Shown here one piece after another: positions 49,305 to 58,100 of a DNA stretch of 64,000 bases; position 1 is the first letter of the stretch; the number at the start of each line of letters is the position of its first letter. Origin of the DNA: Actinoallomurus soli (GTDB lineage: Bacteria; Actinomycetota; Actinomycetes; Streptosporangiales; Streptosporangiaceae); the NCBI RefSeq assembly GCF_024055715.1, contig NZ_JAMXMV010000001.1:1-64000 (forward strand), read 5' to 3'. The notes beneath the pieces are model-generated. The model was not told the DNA's origin. It saw nothing but the letters and a program-made list of their open reading frames with translations, and searched no databases. The translations under genes were made by a program, and so were the position numbers.

Positions 49305-50495
49305 ATGCCGAGTCGCCCGGGGACACCGAGGCTGCTGCGCGAGCTCAACGACCGATCCGCCCTGGATCTCCTCGTGAGCTCGGGCCCGCTCACCCGGGCG
49401 CAGATCGGGCAGAACACGGGTCTGTCCAAGGTCACCGCCTCCCAGCTGCTCTCCCGCCTGCAGGAACGCGGCCTCGTCGCCGTCGTCGGCGAGCAGGCCG
49501 GCGGCCGCGGCCCCAACGCCGCCCTGTACGCCGTCGTGCCCTCCAGCGCGTACGTCGCCGGCCTCGAGGTCGGTCCCAACCGCGTGACGGCCGGCATCGC
49601 CGACATCACCGGGAAGACCGTCGCCGAGGTGACCGTCGACCCGAACGGCGCGGACGACCCGGTGTCCGTCATCCACGACGCCGTCGTCAGGGCCTGCCGC
49701 TCGGCCCGCATCGCCCTCGGCAGGCTGCACGCGCTCGTCGTCGGCACCCCGGGCGTCGTCGACCCGCGCACCGGGGACGTGCAGTTCATCTTCGACATGC
49801 CGCACTGGCACGCGGGCATCCTCGAAGCGCTTCGCCGCGACCTGAAGCTCGAGGTCACCATCGAGAACGACGTGAACCTCGCCGCGCTCGCCGAACGAGC
49901 CGACGGCGCCGCGCGGGACGTCGGCGACTTCGCCCTGCTGTGGGCGGCCCGCGGCATCGGGCTCGCCGTCATGCTCGGCGGCCGGCTGCACCGCGGCGTC
50001 TCCGGCGGCGCGGGGGAGATCGGCTACCTCCCCGTGCCGGGCATGCCGCTGCCCGAGCAGGACACCGAGTCGGTGACGTGGGGGATGAAGGCCCTCGGCG
50101 GCGGCCTCGGCGCGCTCGTCGGCGCCGACGCGATCCGCGAGCTCGCCGGCCGGTACGGCTTCGCCGCCCCGACCGCGACCGAGTGTGTACGGACGGCGGC
50201 CGAGGCCGGCGAGGACGGCGACCCGTTCATGCGGGAGCTGGCGGCGCGCCTGGCGTACGGCGTCGCCTCCGTGACGATCGTGCTGGACCCGGGTCTGGTC
50301 GTGCTGGCCGGGGACGTCGGACGGGCCGGAGGCGAACGCCTCGCCGGGCTCGTCGAGGAGGCCGTCGGCCGGATCTGCCCGACCCGCCCCCGGGTCGTCC
50401 TGACCGAGGTGGAGGGCAACCCCGTCCTGCGCGGAGCCCTGTTCGCCGCCGTCGACCGCGCCCGCGACGACGTCTTCTCCGCCTCCGCCGGCTGA
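49305..50495 (+). CDS. ROK-family transcription regulator
   Basis: A 396-residue repressor with an N-terminal MarR-like winged helix (LTRAQIGQNTGLSKVTASQL followed by LSRLQERGLV, about 29-58) and a C-terminal ROK sugar-kinase-like domain (80-390) with GTPGVVDPRTGDVQ and IENDVNLAALAE. The usual ROK zinc motif CxCGxxGCxE is absent: after GGAGEIGYLPV come no cysteines in that loop. It probably binds sugar without catalysis and controls the divergent transport/GH3 operon. Confidence 0.88.
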   Translation: MPSRPGTPRLLRELNDRSALDLLVSSGPLTRAQIGQNTGLSKVTASQLLSRLQERGLVAVVGEQAGGRGPNAALYAVVPSSAYVAGLEVGPNRVTAGIADITGKTVAEVTVDPNGADDPVSVIHDAVVRACRSARIALGRLHALVVGTPGVVDPRTGDVQFIFDMPHWHAGILEALRRDLKLEVTIENDVNLAALAERADGAARDVGDFALLWAARGIGLAVMLGGRLHRGVSGGAGEIGYLPVPGMPLPEQDTESVTWGMKALGGGLGALVGADAIRELAGRYGFAAPTATECVRTAAEAGEDGDPFMRELAARLAYGVASVTIVLDPGLVVLAGDVGRAGGERLAGLVEEAVGRICPTRPRVVLTEVEGNPVLRGALFAAVDRARDDVFSASAG

Positions 50496-50623
50496 CCCGG
50501 GACAGGCTCCTCGACTGATCACCCGGCGTCACCGAGCGTACGTTCTCCGCTGTCGCGTACAGATCGTTCCAGCCGCGTTGATAGGTTCTGCGGCGACTGT
50601 GTCGATCTATCGGGAGGCCTGCC

Positions 50624-52357
50624 GTGCCGAATGTCCAGCCGCTCACGAACGGGGATCCCCGGCGGCTGGGGGCGTACGAGGTCATCGGGCGGCTCGGTGA
50701 GGGCGGCCAGGGCATCGTCTACCTCGGCCGCGGCGCGGACGGCTCGGTCGCGATCAAGGTTCTGCAGTCCCAGCTGATGGAGGACGCCGGGGCCAAGGCC
50801 CGGTTCGTCCGCGAGGTCGAGGTCACCAAGCGGGTCGCCCGGTTCTGCACCGCTCAGGTGCTGGACGTCGGCATGGCCGACGACCGTCCCTACATCGTCA
50901 GCGAGTACGTCCCCGGACCCTCGCTGCAGGACCAGCTACGGCAGGAGGGCCCCCGCCAGGGCGCCACCCTCGACCGGCTCGCGATCAACACGGCCACCGC
51001 GCTCGCGGCCATCCACCAGGCCGGCGTGGTCCACCGCGATTTCAAGCCCGGCAACGTCCTCATGGGTCCGGACGGTCCCGTGGTGATCGACTTCGGCATC
51101 GCCCGCGCGCTCGACGCGACCGGCACCGCCGCCGCCAGCCAGGTCGTCGGCACACCCGCCTTCATGGCGCCCGAGCAACTGGCCGACGGGCGTGTCGGCC
51201 CGGCGACCGACATCTTCGCCTGGGGCGTCACGATGGTGTGCGCCGCCACGGGCACCCCGCCGTTCGGCAACAAGTCCATCCCCACGGTCATCCACCGCAT
51301 CCTCCACGAGGAGCCCGACCTCGGCGCCCTCGACGGACGGCTGCGGAACATCGTCGCCGCCTGCCTCGCCAAGGACCCGGCGCGGCGACCGACCGCCCGG
51401 CAGCTCATGGACGCCTTGATGGGCCAGCAGGGCGCCACCGGGCTCCTCGACCTCTCCGGCGCGCCCGGAGCACCGATGCCCGGCATGGGCGCCGTCCCGC
51501 CGGCCGGCGTGACGGGCGGCGCGACCGAGGTGCTGCCGCCGGGCGGCCGACCCGGAGGCGCCACCGAGGTGCTCCCGCCCGCCGGTCCGCAGGGCGCCGG
51601 GACCAGGGTGCTGCCCCCGGCCGGTCCGCAGGGCGCCGGCACGATGCGGATGCCTCCCGCCGGCCCGCCCACCGCGTCCACCCGGCGGATGCCCCCGCAC
51701 GGACCGGGATCCGCCGGCGGCTACCACCCGTCCGGCGGCGGCACCTACGACATCCCGCCCGTGACCCCGCCTCCGCCCGCGTACGGCCACGAGCCGATGC
51801 CGAGGAGACGCGGCGGTGGAGGCGTGATCGCCGCGGTCATCGCGGGCGTCATCCTGCTGGGCGGCGGCGGCGTCGTGTACGCGGCGACGCACTTCGGCGG
51901 GGACGGCCAGAACACCGCCGAGCCCAGCCCCAGCACCAAGAAGCACAAGGCCAAGCGGTCGCACACGCCCGCCCACCGGCCGACGCGGAAGAAGACGCCG
52001 TCGCACACGCCGACCCCGAAGAAGACGGTGCGGGCCAACCCGTACACGCCCGAGCGCCTGTGCGGCCCCGGCTTCCACACGATCGAGAGTCACGGGCTCG
52101 GCGAGGCGACCGTCCATCTGCTCTACAACGACGCCAGCGGCGCGAACTGCGTCGTCACGATGGTCCCCAAGTCGAACGGCGACAAGACCCGGATGACCGC
52201 GACCCTTGCGGTCAAGGACGGCGGCCAGGGCTCCCGGTCGGCGGCCAACCCGTTCTTCGCCGGCCCGGTCCGCCTGCCCGCCAAGGGCAAGTGCGTCCGC
52301 TGGGGCGGCTCCTCCCCGACCGGCGCCTGGACCAGCGGCTGGACCCACTGCCACTGA
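50624..52357 (+). CDS. Receptor-like Ser/Thr kinase with an extracellular SapA-like domain
   Basis: A 577-residue protein. The kinase domain (about 15-270) is complete: GEGGQGIVYLG, VAIKVL, HRDFKPGNVL near residue 136, DFGIAR and GTPAFMAPEQ. A Pro/Thr-rich linker (about 280-390) has repeats of GATEVLPP/GAGTRVLPP type whose threonines could be autophosphorylation sites. One membrane segment (about 397-420) follows, then a charged spacer. The extracellular part (about 475-577) resembles spore-associated protein A, with GANCVVTMVP, AGPVRLPAKGKCVRWGG and WTSGWTHC. It may sense an envelope or spore-surface signal. Confidence 0.85.
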   Translation: MPNVQPLTNGDPRRLGAYEVIGRLGEGGQGIVYLGRGADGSVAIKVLQSQLMEDAGAKARFVREVEVTKRVARFCTAQVLDVGMADDRPYIVSEYVPGPSLQDQLRQEGPRQGATLDRLAINTATALAAIHQAGVVHRDFKPGNVLMGPDGPVVIDFGIARALDATGTAAASQVVGTPAFMAPEQLADGRVGPATDIFAWGVTMVCAATGTPPFGNKSIPTVIHRILHEEPDLGALDGRLRNIVAACLAKDPARRPTARQLMDALMGQQGATGLLDLSGAPGAPMPGMGAVPPAGVTGGATEVLPPGGRPGGATEVLPPAGPQGAGTRVLPPAGPQGAGTMRMPPAGPPTASTRRMPPHGPGSAGGYHPSGGGTYDIPPVTPPPPAYGHEPMPRRRGGGGVIAAVIAGVILLGGGGVVYAATHFGGDGQNTAEPSPSTKKHKAKRSHTPAHRPTRKKTPSHTPTPKKTVRANPYTPERLCGPGFHTIESHGLGEATVHLLYNDASGANCVVTMVPKSNGDKTRMTATLAVKDGGQGSRSAANPFFAGPVRLPAKGKCVRWGGSSPTGAWTSGWTHCH

Positions 52358-52856
52358 CGGCTCCGGGGCCTTCTGACCGGTCGGTTGAACGGCTGCCCGC
52401 TCAAGGGCGCCGTCTCGAGCAGAGTGAACAGTTCGGCGAGTGGGCCTAGAGCTACTTGAGGGACCGCGTTGATCTGTTCCTCGGCGACCGGGTCCAGACT
52501 GAGTCGATACGCCTACCGGCCACTCTCACGCTCGGCGAGGATCTCGCACCACGGCCTTGTCGCGGTGTCGGCTCCCCGGCGAGTACCTGGTCGGCTCGGT
52601 CGTGCATGCGCCGACGCCCTTCGGGAGCCTCCTCTCCCTGCCGCAGAGCTTCGGAGATCGCCTGGATGTCGGCTGGACTTGGGAGATCATCCGCTCCGCA
52701 CGGCTGGCAGGAAGCCAGAACCGCACGGCCTGAAAATTCACTTCGCCCCTGCCTCGTCTCGCCCGGTACGGTCGCGGGAGTGTTCTCACTGCACCGGACC
52801 GTCAGATTGGCGTGCGGCCACCCCGGCAGTTCCCACGCGGAGAGTAGGTTTCGTCA
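52358..52856. other. Gene-poor stretch with a decayed toxin-antitoxin remnant
   Basis: No intact gene is supported. On the minus strand, 52372-52510 keeps a toxin-like fragment (see that entry). Further upstream, about 52560-52692 can be read as DDLPSPADIQAISEALRQGE and onward to RRMHDRADQVLAGEP, which resembles an antitoxin-type helical protein. Stops and frame changes separate the pieces. The remainder just before the glyoxalase-like gene holds nothing recognisable. Confidence 0.4.
52372..52510 (-). pseudogene. RelE/ParE-type toxin fragment
   Basis: The minus strand reads YRLSLDPVAEEQINAVPQVA, then LGPLAELFTLLETAPLSGQP and FNRP, which matches the N-terminal half of actinobacterial RelE/ParE-family toxins (beta strand, two helices, then the SGxPYNR turn). 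It lacks a start codon (a stop precedes it) and the C-terminal catalytic strands, because the kinase gene's end replaces them. It looks like a toxin gene cut during rearrangement. Confidence 0.4.
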
Positions 52857-53237
52857 ATGGCATGCCGTATCAGTGAACTCGTGCTCAAGTGCCGCGACCC
52901 CGAAGTGCTGGCGCGGTTCTGGTGCGAGGTCCTGGACTTCATCGTGCTCGATGGCGAGGAGGACTGGATCGAGATAGGGCCCCGCGAAGGGTTCGGCGGT
53001 CCGCAGCCGACGATCATCCTCAGCCGCAACGACGACGATCGGGGGAACGGAAGACCCCGGCTGCACATCGACGTCAACGCCACCGACCGCGATCAGGACG
53101 CCGAGCTCGAACGTCTCCTGAAGCTCGGGGCGCGCCCGGCGGATGTCGGCCAGACCGGGGAAGAGCAGTGGCACGTCCTCGCTGATCCAGAAGGTAACGA
53201 GTTCTGCCTGCTCAAGGCCCGCCTGGCCCCACTCTGA
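52857..53237 (+). CDS. VOC-superfamily (glyoxalase/dioxygenase-like) protein
   Basis: A 126-residue single VOC protein with two beta-alpha-beta-beta-beta repeats: ISELVLKCRDPEVLARFWCE in the first, RPRLHIDVNATDRDQDAELE and WHVLADPEGNEFCLL in the second. The metal-position candidates are H in LHIDV and E in NEFCLL. The specific substrate cannot be told. Similar proteins act in antibiotic or aldehyde detoxification. It stands alone between the two kinase genes. Confidence 0.85.
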   Translation: MACRISELVLKCRDPEVLARFWCEVLDFIVLDGEEDWIEIGPREGFGGPQPTIILSRNDDDRGNGRPRLHIDVNATDRDQDAELERLLKLGARPADVGQTGEEQWHVLADPEGNEFCLLKARLAPL

Positions 53238-53382
53238 CGGCTGGCGTAGCGGAAGGCGTCCAGGTGCATGAGGTAGAGCCGGCGACCTCCTTAGGGAACA
53301 CCGCCGCATCGACGCGGTCGGCATTTCTCCTGCGGATTCGACGGCTCTGGCCGATGCGTCGAGCCGAGTGATGCCTGAGCGA

Positions 53383-53388
53383 TATCGT
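53383..53388 (+). promoter_or_regulatory. -10 box of the second kinase gene
   Basis: TATCGT lies 6 bases before ATG 53395, predicting a leaderless mRNA and supporting this start over GTG 53368. Confidence 0.45.
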
Positions 53389-53394
53389 CCCGCC

Positions 53395-55005
53395 ATGCCA
53401 AGTTCCGCAGAACGGATCATCGCAGGGCGTTACCGGCTGCTGGACTCGCTCGGCCGCGGCGGAATGGGAATCGTCTGGCGCGCGCGGGACGAGTACCTCG
53501 AGCGTGACGTCGCGATGAAGGAGATCCTGCTCCCCAGCGGTCTGGACGACGCGAGCCGTGCGGGCATGCTCGAGCGATTCGTTCGCGAGGCCAAGGCCGC
53601 CGCGCACCTCGATCACCCGGCGATCATCAACGTGTACGACGTGGTCACCGAGGACGACCTGCCGTGGATCGTCATGCGGCTCGTACGCGGCAGGTCCCTC
53701 GACCAGTTGGTCCGCGACGACGGCCCGCTCTCCCCGGACCGCGTCGCGGCGATCGGCCTGCAGATGCTCGACGCGCTGGACACCGCCCACGCTGCGGGAA
53801 TCCTGCACCGGGACGTCACACCGAGGAACGTGTTGGTCGGCGATGACGATCGCATCGTCCTGACCGACTTCGGCATCGCGGCGATGGCGGGTGCGACCGC
53901 GCTGACCCAGACCGGGACGCTGATCGGATCTCCGGGATACATCGCGCCGGAACGCCTCCGCGGGCGCCCGGCCGGTCCCGAGTCGGACCTGTGGTCCCTC
54001 GGCGCCGTGCTCTACTTCGCCGCCGAGGGCAGGCCTGCCTACAGCGCCGATGAGGTCCCCGCCCTGATCGGCATGGTCCTCACAGAGGAACCCGAGCCGC
54101 CGGCTCAGGCCGGCCCCCTCGCGCCGGTCCTGAAGGGTCTGCTGATCAAGGATCCGGCCGAACGGCTGAGCGCCGAGGTCACACGACGGCGACTGCGAGC
54201 GGTGACCGAGGCGACCGACATCGGAGGCCGGGGGCTGGGGGAGCTCGCCACGGTGGACCCCGCGTCGCGGCGACACTCCGAAACGTACGAGGCGCCGGAG
54301 AAGCCGTACGGTCCGGTGCCGGTACAGGCCGCCTACTCCGGCGGTCGTCCTCCAGAGGGTCCCTACGGGGCGGGCTTCGCACCGACCATCGCCGAACCCC
54401 CCATCCCCTCTCCGCCCGGGTACGTTCCGGGCACGCGCCCGGTCAGGCCGAACGCTTCGGCGAAGCCGGCGATGATCGCCTTGATCTGTGCACTCGTGGT
54501 GTTCGTGGGTGCGGCCATCGTTGTGGTGAATGTGGCCTGGAACCCGTTCCGCATCATCGGTGAGGGCAGATTCTCCGCGTTTCCGGCCTGTGGCGGGATC
54601 ACCTCGGCCGCCCTCGACAAGGCGATCCCGCAGCCACGTCACGGGGTCGGCGACCACTGCGAATGGTGGAGTCTGGCCAATGGGAACCTCGACCTCCAGG
54701 TCCTGTCGACCACTCGGTACACCCGGTCCTGGTGGCACTCGGCGGAGGACCGCGCGCACTCCAGGATGAACGAGCTCCGCGCCGCCGACCCGTTGAGAAG
54801 CGAACTGGTCGTCGGCGACGAGAAGGCCGTCACCGAGGAATCCGGCGAGGACATGCACGGCAGCGGCTCGGCCGTCATCTGGTTCCGGGTGAGCAACGTC
54901 GTGGTGAAGATGATGGTCACCAACCCGAGCGGTTCAGCGGCCGCGTACTTCGGGGTGGTCGGTGCTGCGCGCGAGATGGTCCGCTCCCTCCCGAACCACC
55001 GCTGA
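53395..55005 (+). CDS. Receptor-like Ser/Thr kinase with variant catalytic loop
   Basis: A 536-residue kinase. The kinase domain (about 10-270) has GRGGMGIVWRA, VAMKEI, TDFGIAAMAG and GYIAPERLRG. The catalytic loop is HRDVTPRNVL near residue 138, with Thr in place of the usual Lys of HRDVKPxN, a substitution seen in some actinobacterial kinases that may lower or alter activity. A Pro-rich linker, one membrane segment (about 358-382) and a 150-residue extracellular domain with two cysteines (FPACGG and GDHCEWW) follow. The ligand is unknown. Confidence 0.85.
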   Translation: MPSSAERIIAGRYRLLDSLGRGGMGIVWRARDEYLERDVAMKEILLPSGLDDASRAGMLERFVREAKAAAHLDHPAIINVYDVVTEDDLPWIVMRLVRGRSLDQLVRDDGPLSPDRVAAIGLQMLDALDTAHAAGILHRDVTPRNVLVGDDDRIVLTDFGIAAMAGATALTQTGTLIGSPGYIAPERLRGRPAGPESDLWSLGAVLYFAAEGRPAYSADEVPALIGMVLTEEPEPPAQAGPLAPVLKGLLIKDPAERLSAEVTRRRLRAVTEATDIGGRGLGELATVDPASRRHSETYEAPEKPYGPVPVQAAYSGGRPPEGPYGAGFAPTIAEPPIPSPPGYVPGTRPVRPNASAKPAMIALICALVVFVGAAIVVVNVAWNPFRIIGEGRFSAFPACGGITSAALDKAIPQPRHGVGDHCEWWSLANGNLDLQVLSTTRYTRSWWHSAEDRAHSRMNELRAADPLRSELVVGDEKAVTEESGEDMHGSGSAVIWFRVSNVVVKMMVTNPSGSAAAYFGVVGAAREMVRSLPNHR

Positions 55006-55199
55006 CCGGCCGCCCCAGCGCGCCCTGCGCCGACATTCACCAAGCTGGACGGGGCCCAACGTGCAGGTGTCGGCTGTCGCGGCTGTGACGACCGCCGAAC
55101 GCCGGTGGTCTCAAGCAACCCGTACGGAGTGCGGACCGACGCTGACGGTGATGTCAACGTCGGCCCAGGGCCGTCGTGTAGGTGCGGAGCGGCGAGGGT

Positions 55200-58100
55200 T
55201 CAGGCGCGGAGGCGGAGGCCGCGGGGGGTGGGGTGGAAGCCGGCGGCCTCCAGGGCGGAGGCGAGGGGGGAGTCGACGATCGACTCGCCGTCGGCGCGTT
55301 CGACGGTCAGCTTGCCGAGCGCGCCCTCGCGTACGGCCAGGGCGAGCGCGTCGACGGCGGGTTGCGGGTCCTCCTCGCCCCAGGACAGCAGGGTCTTGCC
55401 GCCGCGTTCGACGTACAGCGTGAGGCGGCCGTCGACCAGCACGACGAGCGCGCCCGCCTTGCGGCCGGGCTTGTGCCCGCTCGCGACCTCGCCGGACCGC
55501 TCCGGCCAGGGCAGCGCCGCGCCGTACGGGTTGGCCGGGTCGGTCGCCGCCAGCACCACCGCGCGGGGGGCTTCGGCATCGGGACGTGTCGCCCGGAGCC
55601 GGTCCACGGCGCCGGGCAGCGCGAACTGCGCGGCGCCCAGCCCCTCGACGAAGTAGCCGCGCCGGGCCCGGCCGGACTCCTCGAACGCCTTCAGCACCGG
55701 GTACACCGCCGCGAAGCCGCCAGGCGTCCGCTCGGCCATGACGGCGCCCCTGATCACGACGCCGTACCGGTCGAGCAGGGTCTCGGCCAGCGCGTGCCCG
55801 CGCCGTGTCGTATCGGTCTCCGGCTCGGGCAGCAGCCACCAGCGGCCCGCGGCGGCCGGCGGTCCGGTGCGGGACGGCAGGGCCGGTCGCCGCCGCGTGC
55901 GGGGCCGGTGCGTCGTACGGGTCGAGCCGAGCCGGGCGCGCAGCGGCGCGAGGGTGTCGTTCGTCAGCCGGCCGGCCCACACCAGGTCCCACAGCGCGGT
56001 GACGAGCTCGGTGTCGTTCAGCGACCCGACGCGGTCGGACAGCGTGCGGAAGAACACCGCCCCGCCGTCGGACAGCGACTCCAGCACGCGCTCGTGCAGC
56101 GGCGTCAGCGTGATCTCGGCGGCCTCGGGCATCAGCAGCGGCGCCGTGTCGGCGAGGTACAGGGACACCCAGCCGTCACCGCCCGGCAGCCCGCCCTGCC
56201 CCACCCACACGACCTCGCCGGAGGCGGTCAGCTCGTCGAGCATCGCGGGGGAGTAGCCGGGCACGCGCGCGGGCAGGACCAGCGACTCCAGGGCGGAGGC
56301 GGGCACCGCCGCGCCCTGCAACTGCTCGATCGCGTGGACGAGCGCGTCGATGCCGCGCAACGAGCCGCGGGACGCGATGCCGTGCCAGGCGGGCAGGAAC
56401 CGGGCGAGCGCCTCCGGCGGCGACGGCTCCACCTCGGCCCGCAGGCGGGCGAGGGACCGGCGGCGCAGCATCCGCAGCACGCCCGCGTCGCACCACTCCG
56501 TGCCGCGCTCGCCGGGCGTGAAGTCGCCCTCGGCGACCCGGCCCGTCGCGGCCAGCCGGCGCAGCCCGTCCGTGACCACCGCGACGCCCAGCCCGAACCG
56601 CGCCGCCACGTCGGCCGCGTGGAACGGCCCGTGCGTACGGGCGTGGCGGCTCAGCAGGTCGGCGAGGGGATCGGCGACCGGCTCCAGGAAGGCCTCCGGA
56701 ACGCCCACGGGAAGCGGGACGCCCAGCGCGTCGCGCAGCCGGGCGGCGTCCTCGATCGCGGCCCAGCGCTCCACGCCGCCGACCCGCACCCGGATCGCCC
56801 GGCGGGCCTCCTCCAGCTCGGCGGGCCAGCGCGGGTCGACGCCGCGTTCGGTCAGCTCCTCGGTGCTGAGCGGGCCGAGCTCCCGCAGCAGGTCGGCGGT
56901 GCCCTCCCGGTCGCGGGCGCGGCGCTCGGGCGTCAGCCGCCGCAGCTCGCGGTCGGCCTCCGCGACCACCTCCGGGTCGAGCAGCTCCCGCAGGTCCGCC
57001 TGGCCCAGCAGCTCCGCCAGCAGTGTCGAGTCCAGCGCCAGGGCCTGCGCGCGGCGCTCCGCGAGAGGGGCGTCGCCCTCGTACATGAACGCGCCGACGT
57101 ACGCGAACAGCAGCGACCGGGCGTACGGCGACGGGACCGGCGTCTCGACCTCGACGAGCCGCGCCTTGCGGCTCGCCAGCTCGCGCATCAGCGCGACCAG
57201 GCCCGGCACGTCGAAGACGTCCTGCAGGCACTCGCGCACCGTCTCCAGCACGATCGGGAACGACGGATAGCGGCTCGCGACCGACAGGAGCTGCGCGGCG
57301 CGCTGCCGCTGCTGCCACAGCGGCATGCGCCGGCCCGGATTGCGGCGCGGCAGCAGCAGCGCCCGCGCCGCGCACTCACGGAACCGTGATGCGAACAGCG
57401 CCGAGTTGCCCAGCTCGTCGGTGACGATCCGCTCGATCTCCTCGGGGTCGAACACCGCCAGGTCGCCCGCCGGCGGGGCCGCACCGGTCTCGTCGAATGC
57501 GGCACCCGTGTCGGGGATGCGCAGCACGATGCCGTCGTCGGAGTGCGCGGCCTGCGCGTCCATGCCGTACCGCTCCCGCAGCCGCGCGGCCATGGCCAGG
57601 GCCCAGGGTGCGTGCACCCGCGCCCCGAACGGCGAGTGCACCACCACCCGCCAGTCGCCGAGCTCGTCGCGGAACCGCTCGACCACCAGCGTCCGGTCGT
57701 CGGGGACGTAGCCGGTGGCCTCCCGCTGCTCGGCGAGGTACGCCAGGAGGTTCCCGGCCGCCCAGTCGTCCAGGCCGGTCGCGCGCAGCCGCTCGCGCGC
57801 CGGGTCCGGCTCCAGCGCCGCCAGCTCGCGGCTGAACGCGCCCAGCGCACGGCCCAGCTCCGCCGGCCGGCCCGGCGCGTCGCCGTGCCAGAACGGCAGC
57901 TTCCCCGGATGGCCGGGGGCGGGGGAGACCAGGACCCGGTCGGGCGTGATGTCCTCGATCCGCCACGAGCTCGCACCCAGCACGAACACGTCGCCGACCC
58001 GCGACTCGTACACCATCTCCTCGTCGAGCTCGCCGACCCGCGAGGATTTCTCGCCGACCAGGAACACGCCGAACAGCCCGCGGTCGGGGATCGTGCCGCC

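Noticed and set aside
52456-52977. 173-codon plus-strand frame before the glyoxalase-like gene
   Set aside because: No folded-protein character, no ribosome-binding site, and it runs into the VOC gene in another frame.
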